A stretch of 13,120 nt of DNA from Gammaproteobacteria bacterium (GTDB taxonomy: Bacteria > Pseudomonadota > Gammaproteobacteria > Steroidobacterales > Rariloculaceae): contig SMWC01000133.1 of assembly GCA_004357505.1 (NCBI GenBank), forward strand, positions 1 through 13,120, written 5' to 3'. A model generated the notes under the pieces. The model was given only the letters and a program-made list of their open reading frames with translations. It did not search any database and was not told the origin of the DNA. Position 1 is the stretch's first letter. Every line of letters begins with the position of its first letter. Shown piece after piece: positions 1 to 7,660 of the stretch. Position numbers and translations under genes: made by a program.

Positions 1-737
1 AGAATGCGTCCATCGCTCAGCGATGCGACGCAGATCGGCCAGGGATTAAAACCACGTACCCGGCGTGCCAACGACACCGCATCCTGCTGCCAATCCAACG
101 CAGCCTCGTCCTTGGAGATCTTCGCTGCATACGTAACCGCGTGCTCATCCTGAGGCGACGGTCGCAGGCTATCGTCCAAAATTCCGGGCAGCGTGTCGAG
201 CAGCAATTCCGCGCCCAACTGTGCCAGTCGATCGCTCAACATGCCGGCGGTCTCGGAGTCATTCATCTCCACCGACCGCTGATCGTATACCGGGCCACTA
301 TCCAGATCGAGCTGCATCTTCATGATGCTGACGCCGGTCTGCCGGTCGCCTTCGAGGATCGCGCGCTGTATCGGTGCCGCGCCGCGCCAGCGAGGCAGTA
401 GCGAGGCGTGAATATTGACCGCACCATGCCGCGGCCACTGCAACAGCCACTCGGGGAACAGCAGCCCGTAGGCGACGACGACCAGCAAGTCCGGTCGCGG
501 CCCCCAGCTTTTCAGACCAGTGTCGTCGCGCAGCGTCACGGGCTGGTATACCGACAGGCCCCTGGTTGCAGAGAGTTTCTTTATTGCGCTGCGAGTGAGC
601 TTTCTTCCGCGCCCGGCCGGTCGGTCGGGCTGCGTCAGCACCTGAACGATGTTCGTTCCGCTCGACAATAGCGCCTCAAGCGCCGGAACCGCAAACTCCG
701 GAGTTCCGGCGAAAGCGATGCGTGGCCTAGAACTCAC
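1..737 (-). CDS. fmt: Methionyl-tRNA formyltransferase (5' part; C-terminus beyond window edge)
   Basis: The product transfers a formyl group from 10-formyl-tetrahydrofolate to the methionine on initiator tRNA in the cytoplasm. I translated the minus strand from the GTG at 735-737 and obtained 245 complete codons. The N-terminus reads MSSRPRIAFAGTPEFAVPAL, the standard Fmt opening. The hallmark segment SLLPRWRGAAPIQRAI lies at residues 112-127. Asn108, His110 and Asp146 match the E. coli catalytic residues N106, H108 and D144. The linker motif FNPWP at 230-234 opens the C-terminal tRNA-binding domain, most of which (roughly 70 residues by comparison with E. coli) is off the left edge. The start is GTG without a clear Shine-Dalgarno sequence; no upstream in-frame ATG was seen. 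The gene begins 25 nt after the def stop codon, the usual def-fmt operon order. The family call is nearly certain; the start is fairly sure. Confidence 0.96.
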   Translation of the reverse strand, partial: MSSRPRIAFAGTPEFAVPALEALLSSGTNIVQVLTQPDRPAGRGRKLTRSAIKKLSATRGLSVYQPVTLRDDTGLKSWGPRPDLLVVVAYGLLFPEWLLQWPRHGAVNIHASLLPRWRGAAPIQRAILEGDRQTGVSIMKMQLDLDSGPVYDQRSVEMNDSETAGMLSDRLAQLGAELLLDTLPGILDDSLRPSPQDEHAVTYAAKISKDEAALDWQQDAVSLARRVRGFNPWPICVASLSDGRI

Positions 738-762
738 CGCGACAGCGACTCGCGATACCGAT

Positions 763-1305
763 TCAAATGACAGGGGCTGAAAGACGAGACGAATCGCTTT
801 CCCCTGTCCTGTGCTTGGCCTTCTTCACCATTTTTTTCTTCAGTCGGTCGCGCTTCAGTGCCGACAGGTAATCGACAAATAGCTTGCCTTCCAGATGATC
901 AACCTCGTGTTGAATACAGATCGCCAATAAGCCTTCAGCGTCGAACTCCAGAGTCTCGCCGTTCTCATCGAGTGCTTTGACTACAATTCGCTCCGCACGG
1001 CTAACGGCCTCGAAAACACCGGGAACTGAGAGGCACCCTTCCTCAAAACTAACGCTGCCCTCGGCGCTCAAGATGTCGGGGTTGATCAGGCAAAGCGGTT
1101 CGTTGCGTTCATCCGATACATCCGTGACGAGAATTCGCTTGTGGATATTGACCTGGGTGGCAGCCAGCCCGATACCGGGCGCCGCATACATTGTTTCGAG
1201 CATATCCGCCACCAGCGTGCGAGTTTCAGCGTCGACCTCCGCCACCGAGACTGCCCGAATACGCAAACGGGAGTCCGGATACTCAAGAATTGGGAGACAT
1301 GCCAT
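763..1305 (-). CDS. def: Peptide deformylase
   Basis: This metalloenzyme removes the N-formyl group from nascent proteins as they leave the ribosome. From the ATG at 1303-1305 the protein has 180 residues, slightly longer than E. coli Def. All three family motifs are intact: GIGLAATQV at 44-52, EEGCLSVPG at 88-96 and QHEVDHLEG at 132-140. The metal ligands are Cys91, His133 and His137, with Glu134 as general base, matching E. coli C90, H132, H136 and E133. I chose this start because conserved Def homology (MACLPILEYPD) begins here. An in-frame GTG 14 codons upstream (1345-1347), with AGGG four bases before it, is the alternative and would add a non-conserved leader. The C-terminus is basic (RDRLKKKMVKKAKHR) and then short and variable. 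It is first in a def-fmt operon, divergent from the LysM gene. Confidence 0.96.
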   Translation of the reverse strand: MACLPILEYPDSRLRIRAVSVAEVDAETRTLVADMLETMYAAPGIGLAATQVNIHKRILVTDVSDERNEPLCLINPDILSAEGSVSFEEGCLSVPGVFEAVSRAERIVVKALDENGETLEFDAEGLLAICIQHEVDHLEGKLFVDYLSALKRDRLKKKMVKKAKHRTGESDSSRLSAPVI

Positions 1306-1430
1306 TGTGGTTAGCCCAGCATTTCGTGTATAACGCAAAGACGTCACTTAACCCTATGACTTTACAGGAATAGCAGTGGTTCCTCAGTCGCTGATCTCGT
1401 GGGTCAAGAGTCCGTTCTTAGGGCCCGAGG

Positions 1431-1439
1431 ATTATAGCA
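1431..1439 (-). promoter_or_regulatory. Extended -10 promoter element for def-fmt
   Basis: On the minus strand the sequence reads TGCTATAAT, a perfect extended -10 (TGnTATAAT). No good -35 hexamer lies 16-18 bp upstream, which fits an extended -10 promoter of the housekeeping sigma factor. Initiation would fall near 1424, giving a leader of about 120 nt before the def ATG. This is a sequence match only. Confidence 0.55.
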
Positions 1440-1483
1440 GCAACCCTCTGAGGATCACTGTTAGACTCATTTTATCTGGCCTC

Positions 1484-1489
1484 AGGGAG
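1484..1489 (+). promoter_or_regulatory. Ribosome binding site of the LysM lipoprotein gene
   Basis: AGGGAG lies 9 nt before the ATG at 1499 and fixes that start. It is one of the clearer Shine-Dalgarno sequences in this window, where several genes have weak ones. Confidence 0.7.
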
Positions 1490-1498
1490 CTTTGAGCC

Positions 1499-2680
1499 AT
1501 GTTTTACGCGCATTTGCCGCCCATTCGCATTGCCCGCCTCGGCGTGCTAGCCGCAGCCGTTTTCGGACTCCTGACCGCATGTGGCGTCAATCCGCCGCAG
1601 GCGCAGTCCGGCACCGCACAGACGCCGTCGACGGTCACGGCGAGGTCGGTCGATCAACGCCGAATCGCATTAAACCCTATCGGCAGCGACCGTTCCGCTG
1701 CGGTTGGACAAGCGGTCACGCCGGTACTGATCAACCCCAGACACCCCGAACGGTATGTGGTTCAGCCCGGTGACACGCTTTGGGATATCGCCGAGCTATT
1801 CTTACTGGACGCTTGGTATTGGCCGGAGATCTGGCAGATCAACCCGCAGGTCGCCAATCCTCATCTGATCTATCCTGGCGATATTCTCTCTCTGATCTAC
1901 CCGGATGGCCGACCGGTGATTCAGATAGAGCGCGGAGTCGCAGAGCGACTATCGCCGCGCGTACGCGTGGAGGCGCTTGACCAGGCGATTTCCACGCTTC
2001 CAGCGGAGATTTTGCGGGCTTTTCTTTCTCGCCCGACCGTCCTCGCGAGAAGCGAGTTGTCAGACCTGCCGTATGTGTTTGCGCAGACGGACGGATTACT
2101 CGGCGCCGCGGGTGAGAATGTCTATGTGCGCGGCACGAACGAGCCCGTAGGAACCGTGTTCGACCTCGTCCACCTAGGTGATCGACTCGTGGATCCTGAC
2201 GACTATCGGACGCTGGGCTACGAAGGACTGTATGTCGGGCAGGGGCGAGTGACTCGGGTAGGCGATCCAACGACACTCTACCTGACGTCTTCCTCCCGCG
2301 AAGCGCTGGTAGGCGACTATCTACTAGAAGTTGAGGACGTCATGCCGGCAACGTTCTTCCCGCGACCGCCTAGCAGTGAAATCGAGGGCAGAATCATTTC
2401 GGTGATCGACGGCATCTCGCTGATCGGCCAATACCAGGTGGTCGTTTTGAATCGAGGCGCCATGCATGGGCTGGAGCCCGGCCACGTATTGCGTGTGTTC
2501 AAGACCGGAAAACGAATCGACGATGACGTAAAAGGGGCCTTATTCACAAGGAAAGTGCGTTTGCCCGATGAGCCGGCAGGCACGATGATGGTCTTCCGGA
2601 TCTATGAGCGCATGAGCTATGCCCTGGTCATGGAGGCCACGACCGATATCCGCGTACTGGATACCGTGCGCAACCCGTAA
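1499..2680 (+). CDS. LysM-domain outer-membrane lipoprotein, TsaP-like
   Basis: This protein has 393 residues and probably binds peptidoglycan in the periplasm. Residues 1-28 form a lipoprotein signal: a basic start, a hydrophobic run at 14-25 and the lipobox Leu25-Thr26-Ala27-Cys28. Cys28 would be lipidated; the next residue is Gly, not Asp, so outer-membrane sorting is expected. A low-complexity linker follows to about residue 80. A LysM domain at about 85-133 starts YVVQPGDTLWDIAELF and ends with LIYPGDIL. The remaining 260 residues are a mixed beta-rich region whose end (GRIISVIDG... through AGTMMVFRIYERMSYALVM) resembles the FlgT-like C-terminal part of TsaP. In Pseudomonas the gene at this position (between def and dprA) is tsaP, which links the type IV pilus secretin to peptidoglycan. 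Position and domain order support a TsaP-like role, but no pilus gene is in view, so I leave the symbol empty. Confidence 0.85.
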   Translation: MFYAHLPPIRIARLGVLAAAVFGLLTACGVNPPQAQSGTAQTPSTVTARSVDQRRIALNPIGSDRSAAVGQAVTPVLINPRHPERYVVQPGDTLWDIAELFLLDAWYWPEIWQINPQVANPHLIYPGDILSLIYPDGRPVIQIERGVAERLSPRVRVEALDQAISTLPAEILRAFLSRPTVLARSELSDLPYVFAQTDGLLGAAGENVYVRGTNEPVGTVFDLVHLGDRLVDPDDYRTLGYEGLYVGQGRVTRVGDPTTLYLTSSSREALVGDYLLEVEDVMPATFFPRPPSSEIEGRIISVIDGISLIGQYQVVVLNRGAMHGLEPGHVLRVFKTGKRIDDDVKGALFTRKVRLPDEPAGTMMVFRIYERMSYALVMEATTDIRVLDTVRNP

Positions 2681-2694
2681 GCAGCCCGCACCCA

Positions 2695-2714
2695 ACCGGG
2701 GTTGAAGCCCCGGT
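2695..2714. repeat. GC-rich hairpin between the LysM gene and dprA
   Basis: ACCGGGG (2695-2701) pairs perfectly with CCCCGGT (2708-2714) around the loop TTGAAG. It starts 15 nt after the LysM gene stop and ends 24 nt before the dprA ATG. There is no T-tract, so it is not a classical intrinsic terminator. It may be a copy of a dispersed small palindrome or an RNA-stabilising element. Confidence 0.55.
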
Positions 2715-2738
2715 ACACAAGCGTCAGCATCTTTTGCT

Positions 2739-3857
2739 ATGTGTCTTGACGCATGGCTCACAATTCTTCAAGCCGTCCACCCGGGTTCGCCAGGCGTTGT
2801 AGAGCTTCTCCGCGCGCAGGGCACCGCAGCAAACGTCGTTGCGCTTCCGCGCCGAGACCTTATGGCGGTCGGCTTGGATACCAAGACCGTCGCACGACTG
2901 AAGTCTCCCGATGCCGACTTGCTGGCTGACTGGTCACGCTGGCTGGAGCGCCCGGGTCATACGCTCGTTACCGTGGATAGCCCCGGTTACCCACCGTTGC
3001 TGCAAGAGTTACCCGACCCACCGTTGGCTCTATGGAGCGTCGGTGCCCGGCTTGATCTGTTGCAAGCGCCGCAGCTCGCTATGGTTGGTAGTCGTAACCC
3101 GACGCGTAGCGGTCGTGACACGGCGGAACGGTTCGCGCATTATTTGAGTGACCGCGGACTGACCATCACAAGCGGTCTAGCCACCGGGATCGATGGCGCG
3201 GGTCACCGCGGCGGCCTTGCAGGTGCGGCGGGAACCGTCGCAGTTCTAGGCTCGGGGCTCGACGTCATTTACCCCGCGACTCATCACGCGTTAGCTCAAA
3301 ATATCATCGCCGACGGTCTGCTGATCTCGGAATATCCGCCGAAGACACCGCCACGATCTTTACACTTTCCGCAACGCAATCGAATCATCGCCGGTCTTAG
3401 TGTGGGGACCTTAGTCGTTGAGGCTGCCCGCCGCAGCGGGTCGTTGATCACAGCGCGTTTAGCAGCGGACTACGGACGAGAAGTTTTCGCCATCCCAGGT
3501 TCTATTCACAGCCCTCTCGCTAAGGGTTGTCACCGGCTCATCAAAGACGGCGCCAAACTGGTAGAGGACGCGGCCGATGTGCTCGTCGAACTTCCGTCCT
3601 TGCTGCAGTTTCCGAATCGAGCCGAAGCTGCTGCTGTAGAGCCTGCGATCGACTCTGATTCAATAACCGCACAACCTGGCTACCCGCAACTGTTGCAAGC
3701 GATGGACTTTGAGCCATGTTCCCTTAGCCAGATGAGCGAGCGAACCGGATTGACGACAGCGGAGCTTTCCTCCATGCTCCTGCTACTGGAATTGGAGGGG
3801 TTTGTCGAAGCCCTCCCCGGCGGCCTCTATTCCCGCCTACCGAAGAGAAGCGCATGA
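2739..3857 (+). CDS. dprA: DNA processing protein DprA
   Basis: DprA (Smf) binds incoming single-stranded DNA and loads RecA during natural transformation; the gene is also present in many bacteria not known to be competent. The protein has 372 residues, normal for the family. The N-terminal helical part (1-75) opens MCLDAWLTILQAV. The Rossmann-like core begins near 112 with QLAMVGSRNPT, followed by GLATGIDGAGHRG (146-158), VAVLGSGLDVIYP (167-179), FPQRNRIIAGLS (210-221), VVEAARRSGSLITA (226-239) and VFAIPGSI (249-256), all canonical. A winged-helix domain occupies the last 60 residues (about 315-368, ending GGLYSRL). No good Shine-Dalgarno precedes the ATG; homology starts at once, which supports this start. 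The stop overlaps the smg start as ATGA. Confidence 0.96.
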   Translation: MCLDAWLTILQAVHPGSPGVVELLRAQGTAANVVALPRRDLMAVGLDTKTVARLKSPDADLLADWSRWLERPGHTLVTVDSPGYPPLLQELPDPPLALWSVGARLDLLQAPQLAMVGSRNPTRSGRDTAERFAHYLSDRGLTITSGLATGIDGAGHRGGLAGAAGTVAVLGSGLDVIYPATHHALAQNIIADGLLISEYPPKTPPRSLHFPQRNRIIAGLSVGTLVVEAARRSGSLITARLAADYGREVFAIPGSIHSPLAKGCHRLIKDGAKLVEDAADVLVELPSLLQFPNRAEAAAVEPAIDSDSITAQPGYPQLLQAMDFEPCSLSQMSERTGLTTAELSSMLLLLELEGFVEALPGGLYSRLPKRSA

Positions 3858-4330
3858 AAGAAACCGTGCTCGACGTGCTCATGTATCTGTTCGAATCTTT
3901 CGTGGACAGCGACGATGAGCCTGAACCTGATCGAAATGAACTTCGAGAGGAACTGGAGCGCGCCGGGTTTCGGGACCGGGAGATCGATCGTGCTCTCGAT
4001 TGGCTTGACGGACTCAACGCGTCAGAAATGCTATCGACGGTGGCTGGCCCTCGATCAACCACTGTAAGAATCTTCGACCGTTTCGAGCAAGAACGGTTGG
4101 ATTCGTCCTGCAGGGGGTATTTGCTGCATCTGGAGCAGGTCGGCATTCTCACGCCGACGCAACGAGAACTGGTGATAGATCGGCTTCTGGCGCTGGATGA
4201 CACCGATATCGATATCGAGCAAGTCAAGTGGGTCATAATGATGCTTCTCTTTAGTCAACCGGGCCAGGAACAAGCTTACGCGCGAATGGCGGACCTGGTA
4301 TTCGCCGACGATCCTGGTTGGCTTCACTGA
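3854..4330 (+). CDS. smg: Smg family protein (DUF494)
   Basis: This 158-residue protein, nearly the length of E. coli Smg (157), begins MKETVLDVLMYLFESF, the typical Smg opening. It is rich in acidic residues and predicted helices: an acidic stretch at 19-27 (DSDDEPEPD), then amphipathic helices around a RALDWLDGL segment near 46-54. No transmembrane segment or enzyme motif is seen. The molecular function of Smg is poorly defined; it is kept next to dprA in gammaproteobacteria and betaproteobacteria. Its ATG overlaps the dprA stop by 4 bp, so translation is probably coupled. It is followed after 55 nt by topA. Confidence 0.93.
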   Translation: MKETVLDVLMYLFESFVDSDDEPEPDRNELREELERAGFRDREIDRALDWLDGLNASEMLSTVAGPRSTTVRIFDRFEQERLDSSCRGYLLHLEQVGILTPTQRELVIDRLLALDDTDIDIEQVKWVIMMLLFSQPGQEQAYARMADLVFADDPGWLH

Positions 4331-4385
4331 CAGCAATCCGCTGACCGAGCGTGCTTAGGCGATTGTCTCTAGCTCTTGCGTCACT

Positions 4386-6914
4386 ATGAGCAAGAACCTC
4401 GTCATCGTCGAATCTCCCGCCAAGGCGAGAACCATAGAAAAATATCTGGGTAAGGATTTCACGGTTCTTGCCTCCTACGGACATGTGCGCGATCTGGTGC
4501 CCAAGGAAGGCGCGGTCGACCCGGACGCCGATTTCGCGATGACGTATCAGCTTATCGATAAGAATGCGAAGCATCTGGAGAAGATCGCGCAGGCTGTCAA
4601 AAAGGCTTCCACCCTCTACCTCGCTACCGACCCTGACCGTGAAGGCGAGGCGATCTCATGGCACGTTTACGAAGTGCTCAAAGAGCGAGAGCTGCTGGAG
4701 AATACGAAGGTACACCGGGTGGTGTTTCACGAGATCACCAAGCGTGCGATTCAGGAGGCGATCGATCATCCGCGTGAACTCTCAGAGCACCTCATTAACG
4801 CACAGCAGGCGCGCCGGGCACTCGACTTCCTGGTCGGGTTCAATCTCTCGCCGCTGTTGTGGAAAAAGGTACGCCGCGGCCTTTCGGCCGGGCGCGTACA
4901 AAGCCCCGCGCTCCGGTTAATCGTCGAGCGAGAAGATCAGATATCGGCATTCGAGTCCCGAGAATATTGGACGATCGGCGCCGAAGCCGAGCATGAGAAG
5001 GAGAGCCTGACGGTTCGACTCGCGTTGTTCAAAGACGAGAAGGTCGAACAGTTCACATTCACCGACGAAAAAACCGTGCGTGCGGCTGAGACGGCCATCA
5101 ACGAAGCGGCGCGGGCTGGAGACACCGGAACCGAAGTCGATCAAACCAGTACCACCACAGCGGACCGCATTCTCACGGTCGCTAACGTCGAAAAGAAGCA
5201 GCGGCAACGCAAACCTTCCGCGCCGTTTACAACGTCTACACTTCAGCAGGAGGCATCAAGAAAGCTCGGTTACAGTGCGCAGAAAACCATGATGACTGCG
5301 CAGCGTCTCTACGAAGGTATCGACGTCGGCGATGGCTCGGTCGGTTTGATTACCTATATGCGTACTGATTCGGTGACAGTCGCTAATGAGGCGCTCGAGG
5401 AACTTCGGGCCCTGATCAAAGATCGCTACGGGGAAGAGAACCTTCCAGACGAACCACCTCGATACATCACTAAGGCGAAGAACGCGCAGGAAGCCCATGA
5501 AGCTATCCGGCCTACATTGGCCGCTCGAATCCCCGAGGATCTCAAACGTCACCTCGAGAATGATCAGCTCCGACTTTATGAACTCATTTGGAAGCGCACG
5601 GTAGCGTGCCAAATGAGTCCCGCGGTATTTGACACAGTCAGGCTTGACCTCGTAGCAGGACGAGAGCCTGACGGAAACATTCGCTTCCGGGCAACAGGAT
5701 CGGTACTCGTGAAGCCGGGATTTATGGCCGTCTATCAGGAAGGTCAAGACGACAGCGCTCAAGACGATCAGGACCGCCTACTGCCGCCTCTGAAAAAAGG
5801 TGACGAACTTAAGCTGCTCGAGATTTTAAGCGAACAACATTTTACAGAACCGCCGCCCCGATTCTCTGAAGCAACGCTCGTCAAGGCACTGGAAGAGTTC
5901 GGTATCGGCCGACCATCAACTTACGCTTCTATCATCTCGACGCTCCGCAATCGTGAATACGTAGAGATGGAAAGTCGACGTTTTATCCCGACGGACGTCG
6001 GCAAGGTCGTGAACCGGTTCCTGACGGAACATTTCTCCCAATACGTAGACTATGAATTCACGGCACAGCTGGAGGATTCGCTGGACGCCATCTCCCGTGG
6101 CGAGAAAGAGTGGCTGCCGTTGTTACGCGAGTTCTGGACGCCGTTTCGCAAACTCATCGAGCATACCGAAAGCTCTGTCACTCGTGAACAAGCGTCGCAA
6201 GCTCGCATATTAGGGACGGACCCGAAGAGCGGAAGACCGATGAGTGTGCGTATGGGCAGATACGGCGCCTTCGTTCAGATCGGCACGAAAGATGATGAGG
6301 AGAAGCCTCTCTTTGCCGGCCTGAGACCTGGTCAGAAGATGGACGATGTCACGCTGGAGGCCGGGCTGGATCTTTTCAAACTGCCGCGGGATCTGGGTGA
6401 GACGCCCGACGGCGAGCCGGTAGCGGCGAGCATCGGTCGCTTTGGGCCGTATGTTCGATACGGCACCAAGTATGTCTCGATCCGCGGTGACGACCCCTAT
6501 ACGATCGATCTCGAACGGGCGTTGGAGCTGATTGAAGAGAAGAAAATCACCGATCTCAACCGCATCATTCAGGATTTTCCAGATGCCGGGATTCAGGTAC
6601 TGAATGGGCGGTATGGCCCTTACATCACCGATGGGAAAAAGAACGCCAAAGTACCCAAAGAACGTCAGCCCGAAAAGCTCTCATTGGAAGAATGCCGAAC
6701 CCTGATTGCCGCCGCACCGGAGCGGCGGGGCCGACGGGGCGCGAAGAAGACAGCAAGTAAGGCCACGAAAAAGGCCACGAGTAAAAAGAGCAAGAAAACC
6801 GCTAAGAAGCGCACCAAGAAAAAGCCCGCACGGCTGCAGGGCCGTCGAACCGACCCGGCTGTTGCCGCTGAGAGTGCGGCTGGCGACGACGGCCCAGGTG
6901 ACAGTCACGGCTGA
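4386..6914 (+). CDS. topA: DNA topoisomerase I
   Basis: Type IA topoisomerase that relaxes negative supercoils through a 5'-phosphotyrosine intermediate. The protein has 842 residues. The Toprim domain (about 3-125) carries Glu9 in VESPAKA and the metal-binding acidic motif DPDREGE at 82-88. The core (about 140-580) contains GLSAGRVQSPALRLI, the active-site segment GLITYMRTDS with catalytic Tyr324, and FGIGRPSTYA. Three C-terminal repeats follow, each with a G-R-[YF]-G core at residues 624-627, 684-687 and 741-744 (the Toprim_Crpt type). The tail at 787-813 is lysine/threonine/serine/alanine-rich and probably binds DNA non-specifically. There are no CxxC pairs, so the zinc ribbons of E. coli TopA are absent. 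The start is set by the MSKNLVIVESPAKA homology; no strong Shine-Dalgarno is visible. TopA sits where E. coli has yrdD, a gene for a topoisomerase zinc-ribbon protein. Confidence 0.97.
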   Translation: MSKNLVIVESPAKARTIEKYLGKDFTVLASYGHVRDLVPKEGAVDPDADFAMTYQLIDKNAKHLEKIAQAVKKASTLYLATDPDREGEAISWHVYEVLKERELLENTKVHRVVFHEITKRAIQEAIDHPRELSEHLINAQQARRALDFLVGFNLSPLLWKKVRRGLSAGRVQSPALRLIVEREDQISAFESREYWTIGAEAEHEKESLTVRLALFKDEKVEQFTFTDEKTVRAAETAINEAARAGDTGTEVDQTSTTTADRILTVANVEKKQRQRKPSAPFTTSTLQQEASRKLGYSAQKTMMTAQRLYEGIDVGDGSVGLITYMRTDSVTVANEALEELRALIKDRYGEENLPDEPPRYITKAKNAQEAHEAIRPTLAARIPEDLKRHLENDQLRLYELIWKRTVACQMSPAVFDTVRLDLVAGREPDGNIRFRATGSVLVKPGFMAVYQEGQDDSAQDDQDRLLPPLKKGDELKLLEILSEQHFTEPPPRFSEATLVKALEEFGIGRPSTYASIISTLRNREYVEMESRRFIPTDVGKVVNRFLTEHFSQYVDYEFTAQLEDSLDAISRGEKEWLPLLREFWTPFRKLIEHTESSVTREQASQARILGTDPKSGRPMSVRMGRYGAFVQIGTKDDEEKPLFAGLRPGQKMDDVTLEAGLDLFKLPRDLGETPDGEPVAASIGRFGPYVRYGTKYVSIRGDDPYTIDLERALELIEEKKITDLNRIIQDFPDAGIQVLNGRYGPYITDGKKNAKVPKERQPEKLSLEECRTLIAAAPERRGRRGAKKTASKATKKATSKKSKKTAKKRTKKKPARLQGRRTDPAVAAESAAGDDGPGDSHG

Positions 6915-6929
6915 GCGCTGAATCGCAGC

Positions 6930-6933
6930 AGGG
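6930..6933 (+). promoter_or_regulatory. Ribosome binding site of tsaC
   Basis: AGGG lies 8 nt before the ATG at 6942 and supports that start. The site sits in the 27-nt gap after the topA stop, which suggests that tsaC is read from the topA transcript. Confidence 0.5.
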
Positions 6934-6941
6934 CGCTCGCC

Positions 6942-7514
6942 ATGCTTGAGAAAACTGCTAACACTTATCTACCGCGCTTCGAGCGGGCAGCTCGGACTTT
7001 GGCAGATGGCGGCTTGATCGCCTACCCGACTGAAGGCGTCTACGGCCTCGGTTGCTTGCCGGGCGAGAGGCGCACCGTGTACCGGCTACTGCGCGTCAAA
7101 CGACGCTCCTGGCGCAAGGGGCTGATCTTGATTGCCGCGGATCTCGCGCAGCTGGAGCCGCTGATCGTTCTGCCCAAAGGTGACTTGCTAGCGCAGATTC
7201 TCGCTAGCTGGCCGGGCCCGGTGACGTGGGTACTGAGGGCTCGGCGCGGCGTACCCGCATGGCTTAGTGGTGGACGCGAGACTCTGGCCGTGCGCGTGAC
7301 CGCACATCCCCTGGCGATGCGCCTCTGCAACCGCTTGAACAGTCCGTTGGTGTCTACCAGCGCCAATCGTTCCGGACGCCCACCGTTGACGCGCGCGCTC
7401 CAAGTTCGCCGTGAACTGGGCACCGAGCTGGATGATTTACTCGTCGGTCCGCTCGGGTCCCTGGCTCAGCCGACAACCATCCGGGATGGCCTGACCGGCC
7501 GGATTCTGCGCTGA
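6942..7514 (+). CDS. tsaC: Threonylcarbamoyl-AMP synthase (YrdC/Sua5 domain)
   Basis: TsaC makes threonylcarbamoyl-adenylate from threonine, bicarbonate and ATP, the first step of t6A37 formation in ANN-decoding tRNAs. The protein has 190 residues, the length of the short single-domain TsaC type rather than the longer Sua5. Family motifs in order: YPTEGVYGLGC (28-38), the basic KRRSWRKG segment (53-60), WPGPVTWVL (90-98), AVRVTAHPLAMRL (116-128) and STSANRSG (138-145). In many relatives the basic motif reads KxRPxxK; here Trp57 replaces the proline-type residue, a small variation. The location immediately after topA, and before aroE in relatives, is the same as E. coli yrdC/tsaC. No convincing terminator was seen behind it. 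Confidence 0.94.
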   Translation: MLEKTANTYLPRFERAARTLADGGLIAYPTEGVYGLGCLPGERRTVYRLLRVKRRSWRKGLILIAADLAQLEPLIVLPKGDLLAQILASWPGPVTWVLRARRGVPAWLSGGRETLAVRVTAHPLAMRLCNRLNSPLVSTSANRSGRPPLTRALQVRRELGTELDDLLVGPLGSLAQPTTIRDGLTGRILR

Positions 7515-7660
7515 ACCACCACGGCGGGAGACATTCGAGGCTGTAAGCGCGGCGGGTTCCATCTGGTCCACTCTATCCGGGTGCAATCGGCGGGCAAGCT
7601 ATGGTAACTTTTCAGGAATAGCTCTCAACTACCCGAATAAAAAGCACATATTAACTCTTC

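Noticed and set aside
141..671. Two plus-strand open frames of 86 and 87 codons
   Set aside because: They lie antisense to fmt, whose minus-strand translation matches the family throughout; their products are Arg/Gln-rich and resemble nothing.
1839..2276. Minus-strand open frame of 145 codons
   Set aside because: It is antisense to the LysM lipoprotein gene and its product is low-complexity and Arg/Ser-rich, typical of a shadow frame in GC-rich DNA.
3724..4236. Minus-strand open frame of 170 codons
   Set aside because: It covers the dprA end and smg in antisense and is dominated by Ser and Arg; dprA and smg are well supported.
4331..4385. Promoter or small RNA between smg and topA
   Set aside because: The 55-nt gap shows no clear hexamers, hairpin or conserved element.
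5256..5762. Minus-strand open frame of 168 codons
   Set aside because: It is antisense to the catalytic core of topA and has no recognisable motif.
7613..7622. CAGGAATAGC shared with 1365-1374, considered as a common promoter element
   Set aside because: The ten-base match is short, no shared -10 follows at a fixed distance, and the two contexts differ in position relative to genes; chance is the simpler explanation.
7515..7660. Promoter or terminator in the tsaC-protease gap
   Set aside because: No convincing -35/-10 pair and no stem followed by a T-tract could be found, although a promoter for the protease is likely somewhere here.
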